Part shown: in pieces, positions 46,758 to 56,847 of the stretch
Layout of the letters: every line of letters starts with the position of its first letter
Position numbering within the stretch: position 1 is the first letter of the stretch
Origin: CAVOKN01 sp963696505
Lineage (GTDB): Bacteria; Pseudomonadota; Gammaproteobacteria; Burkholderiales; Rhodocyclaceae
Assembly (NCBI GenBank): GCA_963696505.1
Contig: CAVOKN010000021.1
Location: 124,001 to 188,000, forward strand
Length of the DNA stretch: 64,000 nt
Direction: 5' to 3'
Notes under the pieces: generated by a model
The model's input: only the letters and a program-made list of their open reading frames with translations
Database searches by the model: none
What the model was told of the DNA's origin: nothing
Made by a program: the position numbers and the translations under genes

Positions 46758-48079
46758 GGTAATTCCCCAGAATATTTATACCATGCAGGTCGTTCGGATG
46801 AGGATGTCCCACTTGGGCAGGAGCGGGTTTCGTTCCAGCCTCGACTCGACAGCTTGCATGGCATCCTTGGCCACGGTGATTCCTTTTTCATAGACCGTAC
46901 GGTTCAATTCGACGACGGGATGAACGCCTTTCCAGGTCATGCTCTTGGCCCACTCCAACATCGTTTGGGTATCCGTTAGTTTGGCCCCGTTCCAGTGCTT
47001 TTCCAGGATTCCCCAGCATCGCTCCACCGGATTGTATTTGCTGTGGTACGGCGGAAAGTACAACAGGCGAATGGACTTGCCGATGTGATCAGCGAACTGA
47101 ACCATCCGCTTGAGAAATTGCGTGCGCCGGCCATTGCTCTCGGGCCCGTTATCAGCCTTGATCTGGAGGTGCGTAACCCGAGCGCACAGCTCAGGCGATT
47201 GACTCTGCCACCACGCGTAGAGACTGTCAACGATGAAATCGCTGGTCTTGGCCGAGCTTCCGAAGGACACATGCAGTTGTCCACTGTCTTCATCAACGAC
47301 ACCAAACGGCGTGTGTTTTCGCTCGCATCCCATATCGTGGTCGGCTGCCTGGTTATCGCCCCGCGTCTTGCCGCCCCGGGAGTACTCGCCAATATTCACT
47401 GTCGCCTTGCAGTCCATGCTCAGGCGCATGACGGCTTGGCCTTGGCAAGCGCGCTCATGTTGTTGGATATTGGCGAAGATGGCGTCGGTTTCTGGGACTT
47501 TTTTTGGGGTTTGGCCTTGAGCACCGGACGCAGCCGGTAGCCGTTGCGGTTCAACACTTGCGACATGCAGCTTCGTGAGGGCAACACGTCGTCGGCAAAC
47601 CCTTGTCCCCGCAACTGCTTGATGGCTTGCTCGGCGGTCAAACGGGTGAACGACAACGTGGTGCGAAAAGTCGGATCCTGTTGCGAATGACTTTGCGCTA
47701 TCTCCCACAGCGCGCGCGCCACCTCTGGATGTTTGTCCTCCCACAGTTTCGCGCCGCAGCAAAACCTGTGATGCCCAAGACAAACGATCCCGCTACGCTT
47801 CTCATGCAGGCCAAGCCGCACGGCCTGCCGACTCCATCCGAAGACGTCCTCGGCACGCCGAGGATTGCCGCCACAATATTTCAGCGCCATCTGCGCCTGA
47901 AACGCCCTTCGGTCCGCGCCCGTCATCTTGGTCGAAGCAAGCCGGATATCTTCAATGTGGCCGGCTTCAACGGAAATTCCATTTTCAGCTACCGTGGCGA
48001 CCTTCATCAGTAATCCCTTTCATCTAAGAGTCTACTGTAAGTGTCGCATATAACGGTATGGTCAATATAGGATATAGCC
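46758..48079 (-). mobile_element. ISAzo13-family insertion sequence, copy 2 (1322 bp)
   Basis: Same length and ends as copy 1 but inverted; flanked by TTA at 46755-46757 and 48080-48082. One visible protein difference: Asp replaces Asn in DFIVDSLYAWW. The two copies are inverted repeats 16.5 kb apart. Confidence 0.92.
46776..48007 (-). CDS. ISAzo13 transposase, copy 2 (programmed -1 frameshift)
   Basis: Same two-frame arrangement as copy 1: first frame 48007 down to 47420, second frame ending at 46776, joined at the same A_AAA_AAG near 47504. Fusion product about 410 residues with the same DDE core. Intact, so either copy could be active. Confidence 0.88.
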
Positions 48080-48085
48080 TTAGCT

Positions 48086-48123
48086 GACTGGCCGGTTTGG
48101 AGAAGCGCGACTGGCCGGTTTGG
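48086..48123. repeat. Tandem 15-bp direct repeats
   Basis: GACTGGCCGGTTTGG occurs at 48086-48100 and 48109-48123, between the IS end and the MITE-like element. Confidence 0.75.
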
Positions 48124-48145
48124 GTCGTCATGCAAGTCTATGCAT

Positions 48146-48506
48146 GACGACCCCTATGCATAGTACGCAACTAGGCGTAGTTGCGTTGTGAGGAACGACG
48201 ACTTGCCCTATGGCACAGAACAACACGAGCCAGCGCGTTCTTTGCATAGATTCAGCATCTTGAAGAAGCGCATGATTGGATCCGGCGCGCGGACCCGCCG
48301 CAGTTGGTATCGGGTGCCTCCCGCGAGCGAGAGTGTCGGACGTTTCCCATGGCAGTCTCAGACGATGCAGCACCACGAGACTGGGCCCCCGAAACTATGC
48401 AAAGAATCTTGCGGTCCCACCTCGCCAAGAGTAGCACTCCGCCTGTGTCAAGCGGATCCTGCCAATTCGAACTACGCCTAGTTGAGTGCTATGCATAGGG
48501 GTCGTC
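48146..48506. mobile_element. MITE-like element with 37-bp inverted repeats
   Basis: The 37-base ends at 48146-48182 and 48470-48506 are inverse complements with only two mismatches (GACGACCCCTATGCATAG ... CAACTAGGCGTAGTT). The interior of about 290 bp has no real gene. The left end is also part of a second palindrome (GGTCGTCATGCA at 48123-48134 and TGCATGACGACC at 48141-48152), as if a further end or a partial copy had joined. No family recognised. Confidence 0.7.
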
Positions 48507-49140
48507 TGCGGACATCCATCGCGGCCGGCCCGGCTTGGCCGCAAGAAAGCTGTTTCAGTTCCTTTGAAAGCTGAACTTGCCCGGCGCTGGCTGCTCAGAG
48601 GGTGAGTGGAAAAAATCGGTGGAAGAAATCGGCATCCAGGGAGGCGATCTCCGATGACAACAATCCGTTGGACCGCCGTGCTGGTGCCGGCGGTGTGCGC
48701 GAGTCTGCTCGCCGCCTGCGCCGGAGCGCCGGACGGGCGAGCGGGCGGGCTTATCGAGTCTTGGTCAGCGCGCAGCCAGGCGGCGCTGGCCGAGGCCAAT
48801 CTGGTTCCCCAGCCGGCCGCTTATGAAGTCCGCTACTTGCAGTGGGTCGACCGCGGCCGGCAGCGCGAGGTGCTGGCCAAGCTCTACCTGCCGCCCGCGG
48901 CGGTGCGGCGAGGGCCGATGCCGCTGGTGGTCTTCTCGCACGGAATGGGTGGCTCGCGCGAGGGCTACTCCTATCTGGGCGCGAACTGGGCGGCGCGCGG
49001 CTATGCCAGCCTGCACCTGCAGCACACCGGCAGCGACAGTCGCCTGTGGAGTGGAAACCCATTTGATATGGGTGTGGCTCTTTCTGGTTGATCTGTTTCG
49101 ATTGCTTGGTCATAGACTTAGGGCACACGCAAGAACAACT

Positions 49141-50834
49141 TCACATATTGGGGCTGATGGTGTAGTTCAAATGCGGGAGAATGTTGTTGTGACGCAATCG
49201 AAGTTGGCTGTATGTTTGAGCATCGGGGGTGATGCCTGTTGGGTAGTCGCTTGGATCGAGATAGGCGTTGACGGCTAATCCGGTCTTGGTGGTCGTGGTA
49301 CGTATGAAATTGAGAACCTTGTCGTAGTTTTCCAGCGGTTCGGCGGCCCAGTTCTTGGATATTTCGGAGAACAGGCGGTGCTCGATAGGGTTCCATTTTG
49401 AGGTACCGGCGGGATAGTGAGCGACGGTGAGGGTCAGTCCAAAGCGATTGGATAACTGCGCTTGGAGCTCGGTCTTCCAGGCACGACAGCGACAGCCATT
49501 GCTGCCTCCGCTGTCGGCGAGGATAAGGAGCTTGTCTGCCTTGCGGTAACGTCGGGAGCCTTCTTTTTGCCACCAGCTGGCGAGGCAACGGGCAGCGAAG
49601 GCGGGGGTATCGTGGGACATGCCGACGAACACAGAACCGCGATTGGCCGCAATATCGTAGATGCCGTAAGGGATGGCCATGCCGATTGCGTCGGAGCGAA
49701 AGTCGTGATCCCTGACCTGCACGGCTTGTCGATCCCATTTTCTGCCGGGGTTCTTGAAGTTGCCTACTTGCTCTTTCTTCTTCGCATCAACGGAGATGAT
49801 GGGCAAGCACTGGCGCGCGAATCGGGTTCGTAGCCGGGAGATGAATTCAAACTGTTGGTTACGTGCGGGATCCGAGCTGGCGAGACACTTGTGGTTAACG
49901 CGAAGGCTGAAGTTCATGTTGTGTAGTAGCCTCGCGACGGTGTTGGCAGACACCCCAATGCCTTGTTGCTGAAGCAATTGAGCAATCTTCTCTGGGGTCT
50001 TGTGCGTCCATTTCAGTTCGCTCATGGGGTCGCCGGCGATGTCGTGATTGAGCACCATTTCGATGGCGTAGATTATTTCTGGGTTTTTTTTTCGGAAGCA
50101 TGTCGACCGCCCCCGCTACGGCGAACCCGATCGGTAGCGAGTTGTCGGCTCAATAATTCATGTCGTCCGCGCGCGACCGTGTGCGCATCCAAGCCTAACA
50201 GATCGGCCAGATGGCGATCTCCGCCGTGACCGAGCTTGAGCGCTTCGAGTCCTGCATACAAACGCCGTGTCTTCTCGTCGAGCATGCTGTAGAAAAGGAG
50301 GATCGCTGCGTGGAGCTCGTCGGCGGCAATGTGTTGGGCACGCGCATCAGCGGTGCCCGAGAACACGCGAAGCTCACCTCTGGCGCGCAGCTGGCGCTGC
50401 CGCACGGCGGCCTCCTCAGCGGTGTAGAGATAGGCCCCCGAGACCCGTTGGCGCGCAATCCGACCTTGTTGCACCAACTGCAGCAGTGCGTCGTGCACTT
50501 GAACGTGCAAGCACTCGGCGAGCTCGTCGGCGAAATAGCCCTTTGGCGAACGCTGCACGAAATCAGCCGCCGTCGCGAGCAGCGAACCGCGCTCGGAGAA
50601 GCACACGGACTTGTGAGACCAAAGGCCTTGCGGATCGAACTGGGCGATCTCACGCAGGGTGTAGTAACGCCCGGCGTGGGAGTAGCTGGTGAGGTAGTCC
50701 ATGGGCTTGAGCTTGCGAAAGACGGTCAGCGCCACTGAAGTGCCGAGGGCGTTCTTGAGCTCGGGCAGGGTGGCGATCTTGCTGCGCAGGAGCTTCTGAC
50801 GCAGCGCGCTGGATGGAAACAGAACGGGGCGCAT
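49141..50834 (-). CDS. Second-type ISAzo13 transposase, -1 frameshift
   Basis: Two frames: 50834-50073 (N-terminal DNA-binding part, ending ...YAGLEALKLGHGGDRHLADLLGLDAHTVARGRHELL) and a -1 frame ending at 49141 with the DDE core (IISVDAKKKEQVGNFKNPGRKW, LILADSGGSNGCRCRAWKTELQ, AHYPAGTSKWNPIEHRLFSEISKNW). They join at the nine-A run 50092-50084, giving about 564 residues. Unlike the 1322-bp copies in sequence; a different branch of the family. Element ends were not resolved. Confidence 0.82.
50084..50092 (-). promoter_or_regulatory. Oligo-A slippery site for -1 frameshifting
   Basis: On the coding (minus) strand GAA AAA AAA ACC; a -1 slip on A_AAA_AAA yields ...EKKNPEII and the long frame. 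Homologous transposases read EKKTPEVIEAIE here. Confidence 0.7.
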
Positions 50835-50948
50835 AATGTTACATCTCCGATATACGAAGCGCTGATAATCGGCACTGTAACATAACAAGAGCTTGATGCC
50901 CCACACGATGAACAAGGCTGAGACTAGAGCATTTACTGGGGTGTACGC

Positions 50949-52227
50949 CAGGGTGATCGCACTCGAATATCATAATGGCGAGAGCCCCAGCAACGCCATG
51001 CGCCCATCGTCATCCCAACCGATGCGCTTGCGCCGCAGGCGCAGGCTCTTCTTCTTGCCCTCGGGCGGCTGCTGGCGCAGCAGATTCAATGCCATCTTGG
51101 TGAGCAGCGAGAAGTTCTGCGGGGCGTTGTTCTCGGTCAGACGCCGGGCGTCCTCACCGAAGATCACATCGAGGCTCCAGTGAAGACGGTTCTCGATGCC
51201 CCAGTGATCGCGCACCGCCGCGGCGAAATCCGCCGTGCTCAGGGTGCGCGAGCTGATGTAGTAGCGCGTTTCCACGGGCGAGGCCTTGCCCCCGACGACT
51301 CGTACCGAATCGACCCGCCCGAGCATCGCGCAGTCGGCCCAGACGTCGGTGTTGACCTCGCCGGTATTGGGCAGGGTGCGGTAGATCTGGAACACGTGAC
51401 GCCCGTGACCGGTCTGCACCGCGTTGTGGACCTCGTCCCAGTGGCCGACGAAAGCACCTTCCAGCGCTTGGTGCAGGGTGGGCTGGTTGCCCTTGACCGC
51501 CAGCAGATAGTCAGCGCCCATGTCGCGGATGGCACGTGCGATCTCGCGCTGGGTGCCCATCGCATCGATACTGACCAGGCAACCCTGGATCGCCAGGGCC
51601 TCCAGCAGCGCCGGGATGGCGGTGATCTCGTTGCTCTTGTCGGCGACCTTCTCCTGGCCCAGAACGAGCCCCAGGCCGGTGGCGAAGGCGCTGACCATGT
51701 GCACGGCACTGTGGCCACCCCGCGCCGAGCCGCGCAGGCTCTTGCCATCGACCGACACCTGCCCACCGAAGGCGCGCACCACGCCGCGCACCCAGCCACG
51801 GAACGCCTGCTCGAAGTGCTTGGGATCGAGGATGCCGAAGATCCGGTTGAAGGTGTCGTGGGAAGGAATGCCGTTTTCCAGCCGCAGGAAGCGGCGCAGC
51901 CACGGCTCCTTGACCCGCGCCCACTCGGCCATGTCCTCGAAACCCTGCACTTCGGCGAAGATGGCGCAGATGGCGATCACCAGCACTTCCACCAGATCGT
52001 GGCGCTTGCCGTTGCCGACCCTCGGGTCTTCGATCTCGGACAGGCACTGCACCAGCGTGGTCTTCTTTCTCGGGGCCATGGCATCTCGCGCAAAAGACGA
52101 GAGTGGACCCGATTTGAAACGAGTTTACAAGACATATGCATAGGTTGATGATTGTTAACGAGTTTTTCTTTGCGTTGACTACATTGGCATTTTTCCCCAG
52201 TCATGACGTCCGAGTGCGTTCGCCCTG
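50949..52227 (-). mobile_element. ISAs1-family insertion sequence (1279 bp)
   Basis: Left end CAGGGTGATCGCACTCG, right end the complement of CAGGGCGAACGCACTCG, flanked by the 10-bp target duplication GGGTGTACGC at 50939-50948 and 52228-52237. Clear, complete and recent. Confidence 0.95.
50970..52079 (-). CDS. ISAs1-family transposase
   Basis: A 369-residue DDE transposase: N-terminal IEDPRVGNGKRHDLVEVLVIAICA, VSVDGKSLRGSARG with the first Asp, LVSIDAMGTQREIARAI with the second, and DHWGIENRLHWSLDVIFGED with the Glu. Full length and intact, so likely active. Confidence 0.95.
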   Translation of the reverse strand: MAPRKKTTLVQCLSEIEDPRVGNGKRHDLVEVLVIAICAIFAEVQGFEDMAEWARVKEPWLRRFLRLENGIPSHDTFNRIFGILDPKHFEQAFRGWVRGVVRAFGGQVSVDGKSLRGSARGGHSAVHMVSAFATGLGLVLGQEKVADKSNEITAIPALLEALAIQGCLVSIDAMGTQREIARAIRDMGADYLLAVKGNQPTLHQALEGAFVGHWDEVHNAVQTGHGRHVFQIYRTLPNTGEVNTDVWADCAMLGRVDSVRVVGGKASPVETRYYISSRTLSTADFAAAVRDHWGIENRLHWSLDVIFGEDARRLTENNAPQNFSLLTKMALNLLRQQPPEGKKKSLRLRRKRIGWDDDGRMALLGLSPL

Positions 52228-52513
52228 GGGTGTACGCTGGTATGCACGGCGTTACCGTGCAAGCGTGACGTGCTGCTAATGAGATGAGTACGACCGATAC
52301 TAAATAGTTATTTATGCGTGATCCCTTAGCTGCCGCCTCGGAGCGTCCGGTGGGAACTCTATCGATACATAGACCGTGGCGCGTGACATAGAGGACCCCG
52401 GCGCGCAGCTGTTCGGTGGTCGAGCCGTTCAAAGAACCGCCGCCCTATTCTGCCGGACATTTTCTTCGCGTTGCACTACTGTGGGCTTGGGCAACCACAG
52501 TCAGGGTGTGCGG

Positions 52514-53398
52514 ATGGAGATGCCGGAGGTGGCGTTTTGCGGGCAGTTGGTCAGTGGCGCCGAGCTGCAACTGATCGGCGGCGTCGTTCAGCGCTACGGG
52601 AACTTGAGCCGCATGGAACTTGCCCACACGGTGTGCGAACTGCTGCACTGGGTACGCCCCGGGGCTGGGCTCAAGGCGCGGGAGTGTCGTGAGTTTCTCG
52701 AACGGCTCGACGCGGAAGGCGTGGTGCGCTTGCCACCCAAGCGCGTGACCAAGCCGGTGGGCAGCACGACGGCGGTGCCGGTGAGCGCGCGCGGCGAGCC
52801 CACTGCTGTGCTGCAGGGCAAGGTCGGCGCGTTCGAGCCGATCGTGATCGACTTGGTGCAAAGGCCGGAGCAGCGGCTGCTGTTGCGTGAGCTGGTGGGC
52901 CGCTACCACTACCTGGGGCATGCGGTAGCGTTTGGGGCGCAGCTGCGCTATCTGTTCTACTCCGGGCAACAGGTGCTGGGGGCGATGCAGTTCTCCAGCC
53001 CGGCTTGGCGGATGGCGGTGCGCGAGGGCTGGGTGGGCTGGGACGAGGCGGCCCGGCGGGCCAACCTGCAGCGGGTGGTCAATCAGAGCCGGTTCCTGAT
53101 CCTGCCGTGGGTTCGCATCGCCAACTTGGCCAGCGTGGTGCTGTCGCGCGCGCTGCGGCGGCTGGGTGGGGACTGGCAGGCGCGCTACGGGCTTGCGCCG
53201 CTGCTGGTGGAGACGCTGGTTGACGAGAGCCGCTACCGTGGCCACTGTTATCGCGCCGCGAACTGGATTCGCTTGGGCGAGACCCGCGGTCGCGGGCGCA
53301 TGGACCGGGAGCACCGGCGCGAGGGGCTGGCGCCGAAGGCGGTGTGGGTGTATCCGCTGGTCGCCGATGCCGCGCCGCGGCTACGGGGTCAGGCGTGA
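52514..53398 (+). CDS. DruA-like DUF4338 protein within a transposon
   Basis: A 294-residue protein of the DUF4338 family, the domain of Druantia protein DruA. Seen: VGRYHYLGHAVAFGAQLRYLF, AMQFSSPAWRMAVREGWVGW, QSRFLILPWVRIANLASVVLSRALRRL, ETLVDESRYRGHCYRAANWIRLGETRGRGR, PKAVWVYPL. No other Druantia gene (DruB-E) is nearby. The stop overlaps the GTG start of the ISKra4 transposase by 4 bases, so the two are made together and DruA is probably part of this mobile unit, not a host defence system. Confidence 0.85.
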   Translation: MEMPEVAFCGQLVSGAELQLIGGVVQRYGNLSRMELAHTVCELLHWVRPGAGLKARECREFLERLDAEGVVRLPPKRVTKPVGSTTAVPVSARGEPTAVLQGKVGAFEPIVIDLVQRPEQRLLLRELVGRYHYLGHAVAFGAQLRYLFYSGQQVLGAMQFSSPAWRMAVREGWVGWDEAARRANLQRVVNQSRFLILPWVRIANLASVVLSRALRRLGGDWQARYGLAPLLVETLVDESRYRGHCYRAANWIRLGETRGRGRMDREHRREGLAPKAVWVYPLVADAAPRLRGQA

Positions 53399-54932
53399 GG
53401 GCGGCACGGGCGTGGGTTGCGGAGGACGAGTTCGCCATGGCGGAAGATGAGTTGGCCCAGATTATTGCGTTTCTGCGCAGCCGGCAGGGCCGGGAGCTCA
53501 GCCACGTGGCGCTGGAAGCCACGCTCAATGAGCGCGGCCGGGAGTTGATGCGGGTGCTGTTCCAGGCGCAGGTGGATAGCCGCGGGCCGGGGCCGGCGGC
53601 GGAGCCGGTGTGCGGGGCGGACGGGGTGGAGCGCCGCGAGCAGCGACGGCATGAGCGCGGGCTGTCGACGGTGTTCGGCGAGGTGCGCATCAATCGGCTG
53701 GGCTACGGGGCGGCGGGGGTGGCCAGCCTGCATCCGCTGGATGCGCAGCTTAATCTGCCGGCTGGGGAGTACTCGCTGGGGGTGCGGCGGCTGGCCGCCG
53801 AGTCGGCCGCGCAGGTGTCGTTCGAGGCCACCGTGGAGGCGCTGACGCGGCAGACCGGCAAGACCATGGGCAAGCGCCAGGTGGAGGATCTGGTGCAGCG
53901 GGCGGCGGTGGACTTCGACGCCTTCTACACGCAGCATGAGGCCGAGCCGGTGAGCAGTTCGATCCTGGCGCTGAGCGCCGACGGCAAGGGGGTGGTGATG
54001 CTGGCGCGGGATCTGCGCGAGCCCACGCGCCGGGCCGCCCAGGGCAAAGCGAACAAGCTGGCCAAGCGGCTGGCCAAGGGCGAGAAGCGCAACCGCAAGC
54101 GGATGGCGACGGTAGCGGCGGTGTATACGGTGGCGCCGTATGTGCGCACCCCCGAGCGGTGGTGCGCAGCCTGGCACCGTGGAACGAGCCCGCCGCGCCG
54201 CGCCCGCCGGTCGAGCACAAGCGGGTATGGGCGAGCTTGGAAAAGGAGCCCGAGGCGGTGTTCGAGGAAGCCTTCCGCGAGGCCCTGCGGCGCGATCCGC
54301 AACGGCAGAAGAACTGGGTGGGCCTGGTCGACGGTAATAAGACCCAGCTGGATCTGCTCAACAAGCTCGCCCGCCAGCACCAGGTGCAATTGACCGTGGT
54401 GCTCGATCTGATGCACGTCACCGAGTATCTGTGGTCAGCCTCGACGGCCTTTCATGAGGAGGCGAGCCCGCAGCGCGAACAGTGGGTGGGCGAACGGCTG
54501 CACAACGTGTTGCTGGGCAAAGCGGCGCAGGTCGCCGCCGGCATGCGCCGCAGTGCCACGCGGCGCCAACTCTCCGCTGCCGAGCGCCAGCCGGTGGATG
54601 TGGCGGCGCGCTACCTGCTCAACCACCAGCAGTACATGCGCTATCACGAGTACCTGGCGGCGGGACTGCCCATCGGCACCGGCGTGATCGAGGGCGCCTG
54701 CCGGCATCTGGTGTGCGATCGCATGGACAAAGCCGCCCGCTGGAGCCTCAAGGGAGCGGAGGCGGTGCTGCGGCTCCGAGCGCTACGATCGAGCGGCGAC
54801 TTCGACGCCTACTGGGATCACCACGTGGCGCAGGAGTATCAGCGCAACCATGTCGCCCGCTATGCCGACGGCAACGTGGTGCCCATCAAAGGCCGCACCC
54901 GCACGCCGCCCACCCTGCGACGCGTGAAATGA
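53395..54932 (+). pseudogene. ISKra4-family transposase, frameshifted
   Basis: Corrected length about 512 residues, normal for ISKra4. Seen: LSTVFGEVRINRLGYG, ILALSADGKGVVM (first Asp), WVGLVDGNKTQL, VVLDLMHVTEYLW (second acidic site) and GTGVIEGACRHLVCDRMDKAARWSLKGAEAVLRLRAL (Glu). The frame breaks near 54157: after VRTPE the text continues VVRSLAPWNEP one frame over, consistent with loss of one base from CAG. This is a -1-type change. GTG start couples it to druA. Confidence 0.85.
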
Positions 54933-55617
54933 TCGAGCGCCGCAGTCTTCTTAGCGTTCAAAAAGAGCCACACCCATTTGATATGGTGTCCCGGCTGCAA
55001 TCGGCGGCGAACGAGGCCGAGGCGGTCAACCGCGTGCGCGACCTTGGCTTCGCCCTTGACGAGGTGCTCGCCGATCCGCAGCTTGCCGGCGCGATCGATG
55101 CCGGGCGGATTCTCGCTGCCGGTCATTCCTACGGCGCCAACACGGCCTTGCTGGCCGCCGGGGCGGTGTTTGCGCGCCCGCAAGGGACGCTGAGTTACCG
55201 CGACAGCCGTATCGTCGGCGCGGTCATCATCAGTGCGCCTCCGTTCCACGGCGAGCCTGACCCGGAAGCGGTCGTGCGGCCAATCGGCATCCCGACGCTG
55301 CACATTACGGCGACGGGCGACGAGATTCGGATTCCCGGCTATCTCTCCGGCTACCAGGACCGGCTGCGCGTCTTTGCGGCGACCGGCAGTGCGCGCAAGG
55401 CGCTGGTGGCATTTCGCGACGGTTCGCACAGCATGTTCACCGATCGCCTGGGCGCCGGCGGGCGCGACCTGAATCCGCTGGTCAAGGCGGCGACGGTCGA
55501 TCTGACGCTGGCCTTCTTCGAGGAAGTGCTGGGCGGCGCGAGCGGAGTGCTCGCCACGCGCTCGGCGGGTTACAACGGTCTGCTCGCCCGGTTCGAGTCC
55601 GAACCCCGGGCCTTTCC

Positions 55618-56847
55618 TTGAGCGCACCGGTCGGGGCGGCGCTCCCTGGCCTCTCATCCGAGCGCGAGCGCCTTTTCCTGCTCACGCTGGCGGCCGTCCA
55701 GTTCAGCCACATCGTCGATTTCATGGTGATGATGCCGCTCGGCCCCTTCCTGATGCAGGGGCTGGGTATCGACACCCGGCAGTTCGGCCTGCTGGTCGCC
55801 TCCTACAGCTTCTGTGCCGCCGCCTCCGGCTTGCTGGCGGCCGGCTTCATCGACCGCTACGAACGCAAGCGGCTGATGCTCGTCCTGTTCGCGCTGTTTG
55901 CGTTGGCGACGCTGGCCTGCGGGCTGGCGCCCAACTACGCGACGCTGCTCGTCGCGCGCGGGCTGGCCGGGGTGTTCGGCGGCATCCTCGGCTCGATGGT
56001 GCAAACGCTGCTCGCCGACGCCATCCCCTTCCAGCGCCGGGCGACCGCCGGCGGCGTGGTCGCCACGGCCTTTTCGGTGTCAACCGTTGCCGGCGTGCCG
56101 CTTTCGCTGTGGCTGGCCGAGGCGTGGGGTTGGCGCGTACCTTTCCTGATGATCGCCGCAGCGGGCGTGTTCATCTGGATTGCCGGCTGTTTCTGGCTGC
56201 CGGTTCTCGACGGACATCGCGACGGCGACGGCCCGCGTCACCCGCTGGCCGCCATCGGCCAGGTGCTCGGCGACGCCAACCAGCGGCGCTCCATGCTGTT
56301 CTCGGCTTGCGTGATCTTCTCGGGCTTCACGGTCATTCCCTACCTGACGGTCTACTCGATCGGCAACGCCGGGGTGCTGGCCAGCCAGATACCGGTCATC
56401 TATCTGGTCGGCGGGCTTGCGACCTTGTTCACGGCACGCCTGATCGGGCGCTGGGCCGACCGTGTCGGCAAGTTGCAGGCATTCCGCTGGTTGGCGCTTG
56501 CCGCCATGGTGCCGATCCTGGCGCTGACCCATGTGCAGGACGTCGGCCTGGCCGGCTGGTTGCCGGGCAGCATCGCGTTCTTCGTGCTGGTTTCGGGACG
56601 CATGATCCCGGCCATGGCGCTGATCTCGTCGGCCGTCGACCCGGCCTGGCGCGGGGCGGCAATGTCGCTCAACTCGACCGTGCAATCGCTGGCCATGGGC
56701 GCCGCCAGCTCGCTCGCCGGCTTCGTGATCGCGCAGGATGCCGACGGGCGCTTCACCGGCTACCCTCTGGTCGGCTATATCGCCGTAGCGGCGGGTCTGC
56801 TCAGCCTGGCGCTGGCCGGGCGGGTAAGGGTGCGCGATGCGCGGTAA
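55618..56847 (+). CDS. MFS transporter (drug:H+ antiporter-like)
   Basis: A 409-residue protein with twelve predicted helices. Seen: motif A-like GFIDRYERKRLML after helix 2, and ARGLAGVFGGILGSMVQTLLAD. The TTG start overlaps the stop of the hydrolase by 4 bases, so the pair was an operon before the insertion. The stop codon TAA is formed by the first bases of the 1.25-kb repeat that follows; the original C terminus may have been altered. Confidence 0.88.
   Translation: MSAPVGAALPGLSSERERLFLLTLAAVQFSHIVDFMVMMPLGPFLMQGLGIDTRQFGLLVASYSFCAAASGLLAAGFIDRYERKRLMLVLFALFALATLACGLAPNYATLLVARGLAGVFGGILGSMVQTLLADAIPFQRRATAGGVVATAFSVSTVAGVPLSLWLAEAWGWRVPFLMIAAAGVFIWIAGCFWLPVLDGHRDGDGPRHPLAAIGQVLGDANQRRSMLFSACVIFSGFTVIPYLTVYSIGNAGVLASQIPVIYLVGGLATLFTARLIGRWADRVGKLQAFRWLALAAMVPILALTHVQDVGLAGWLPGSIAFFVLVSGRMIPAMALISSAVDPAWRGAAMSLNSTVQSLAMGAASSLAGFVIAQDADGRFTGYPLVGYIAVAAGLLSLALAGRVRVRDAR

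Larger units (their letters stand above)
49070..54975. mobile_element. 5.9-kb nested insertion (ISKra4/DruA unit with ISAzo13 and ISAs1)
   Basis: Outer ends are 14-bp inverted repeats GGGTGTGGCTCTTT (49070-49083, complement 54962-54975). The target ATTTGATAT is doubled at 49061-49069 and 54976-54984; the repeat could be read as up to 13-15 bp because end and target share bases. Inside: an ISAzo13 relative, ISAs1 (own target duplication), then druA plus the ISKra4 transposase at the right end. The most economical history is an ISKra4/DruA element that later received the other two. Confidence 0.78.
48654..55621 (+). pseudogene. Lipoprotein alpha/beta hydrolase split by a 5.9-kb insertion
   Basis: Original gene: 48654-49069 joined to 54985-55621, giving 350 residues in frame. 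N terminus MTTIRWTAVLVPAVCASLLAACAG is a lipoprotein signal; the first part has PLVVFSHGMGGSREGYSYLG (oxyanion), the second ILAAGHSYGANTALL (GxSxG nucleophile) and FRDGSHSMF (His). After NPFDM the reading continues VSRLQSAANEAEA on the far side. The gene's last base pairs overlap the MFS start, so it once led an operon. Platelet-activating-factor acetylhydrolase-like enzymes look similar. Confidence 0.9.

Noticed and set aside
50939..52237. GGGTGTACGC repeats as a regulatory direct repeat
   Set aside because: They exactly flank ISAs1 and are its 10-bp target duplication.
52514..53398. A Druantia anti-phage defence system
   Set aside because: Only the DruA-like domain is present; no DruE helicase or other Druantia gene lies near, and the gene is coupled to a transposase.
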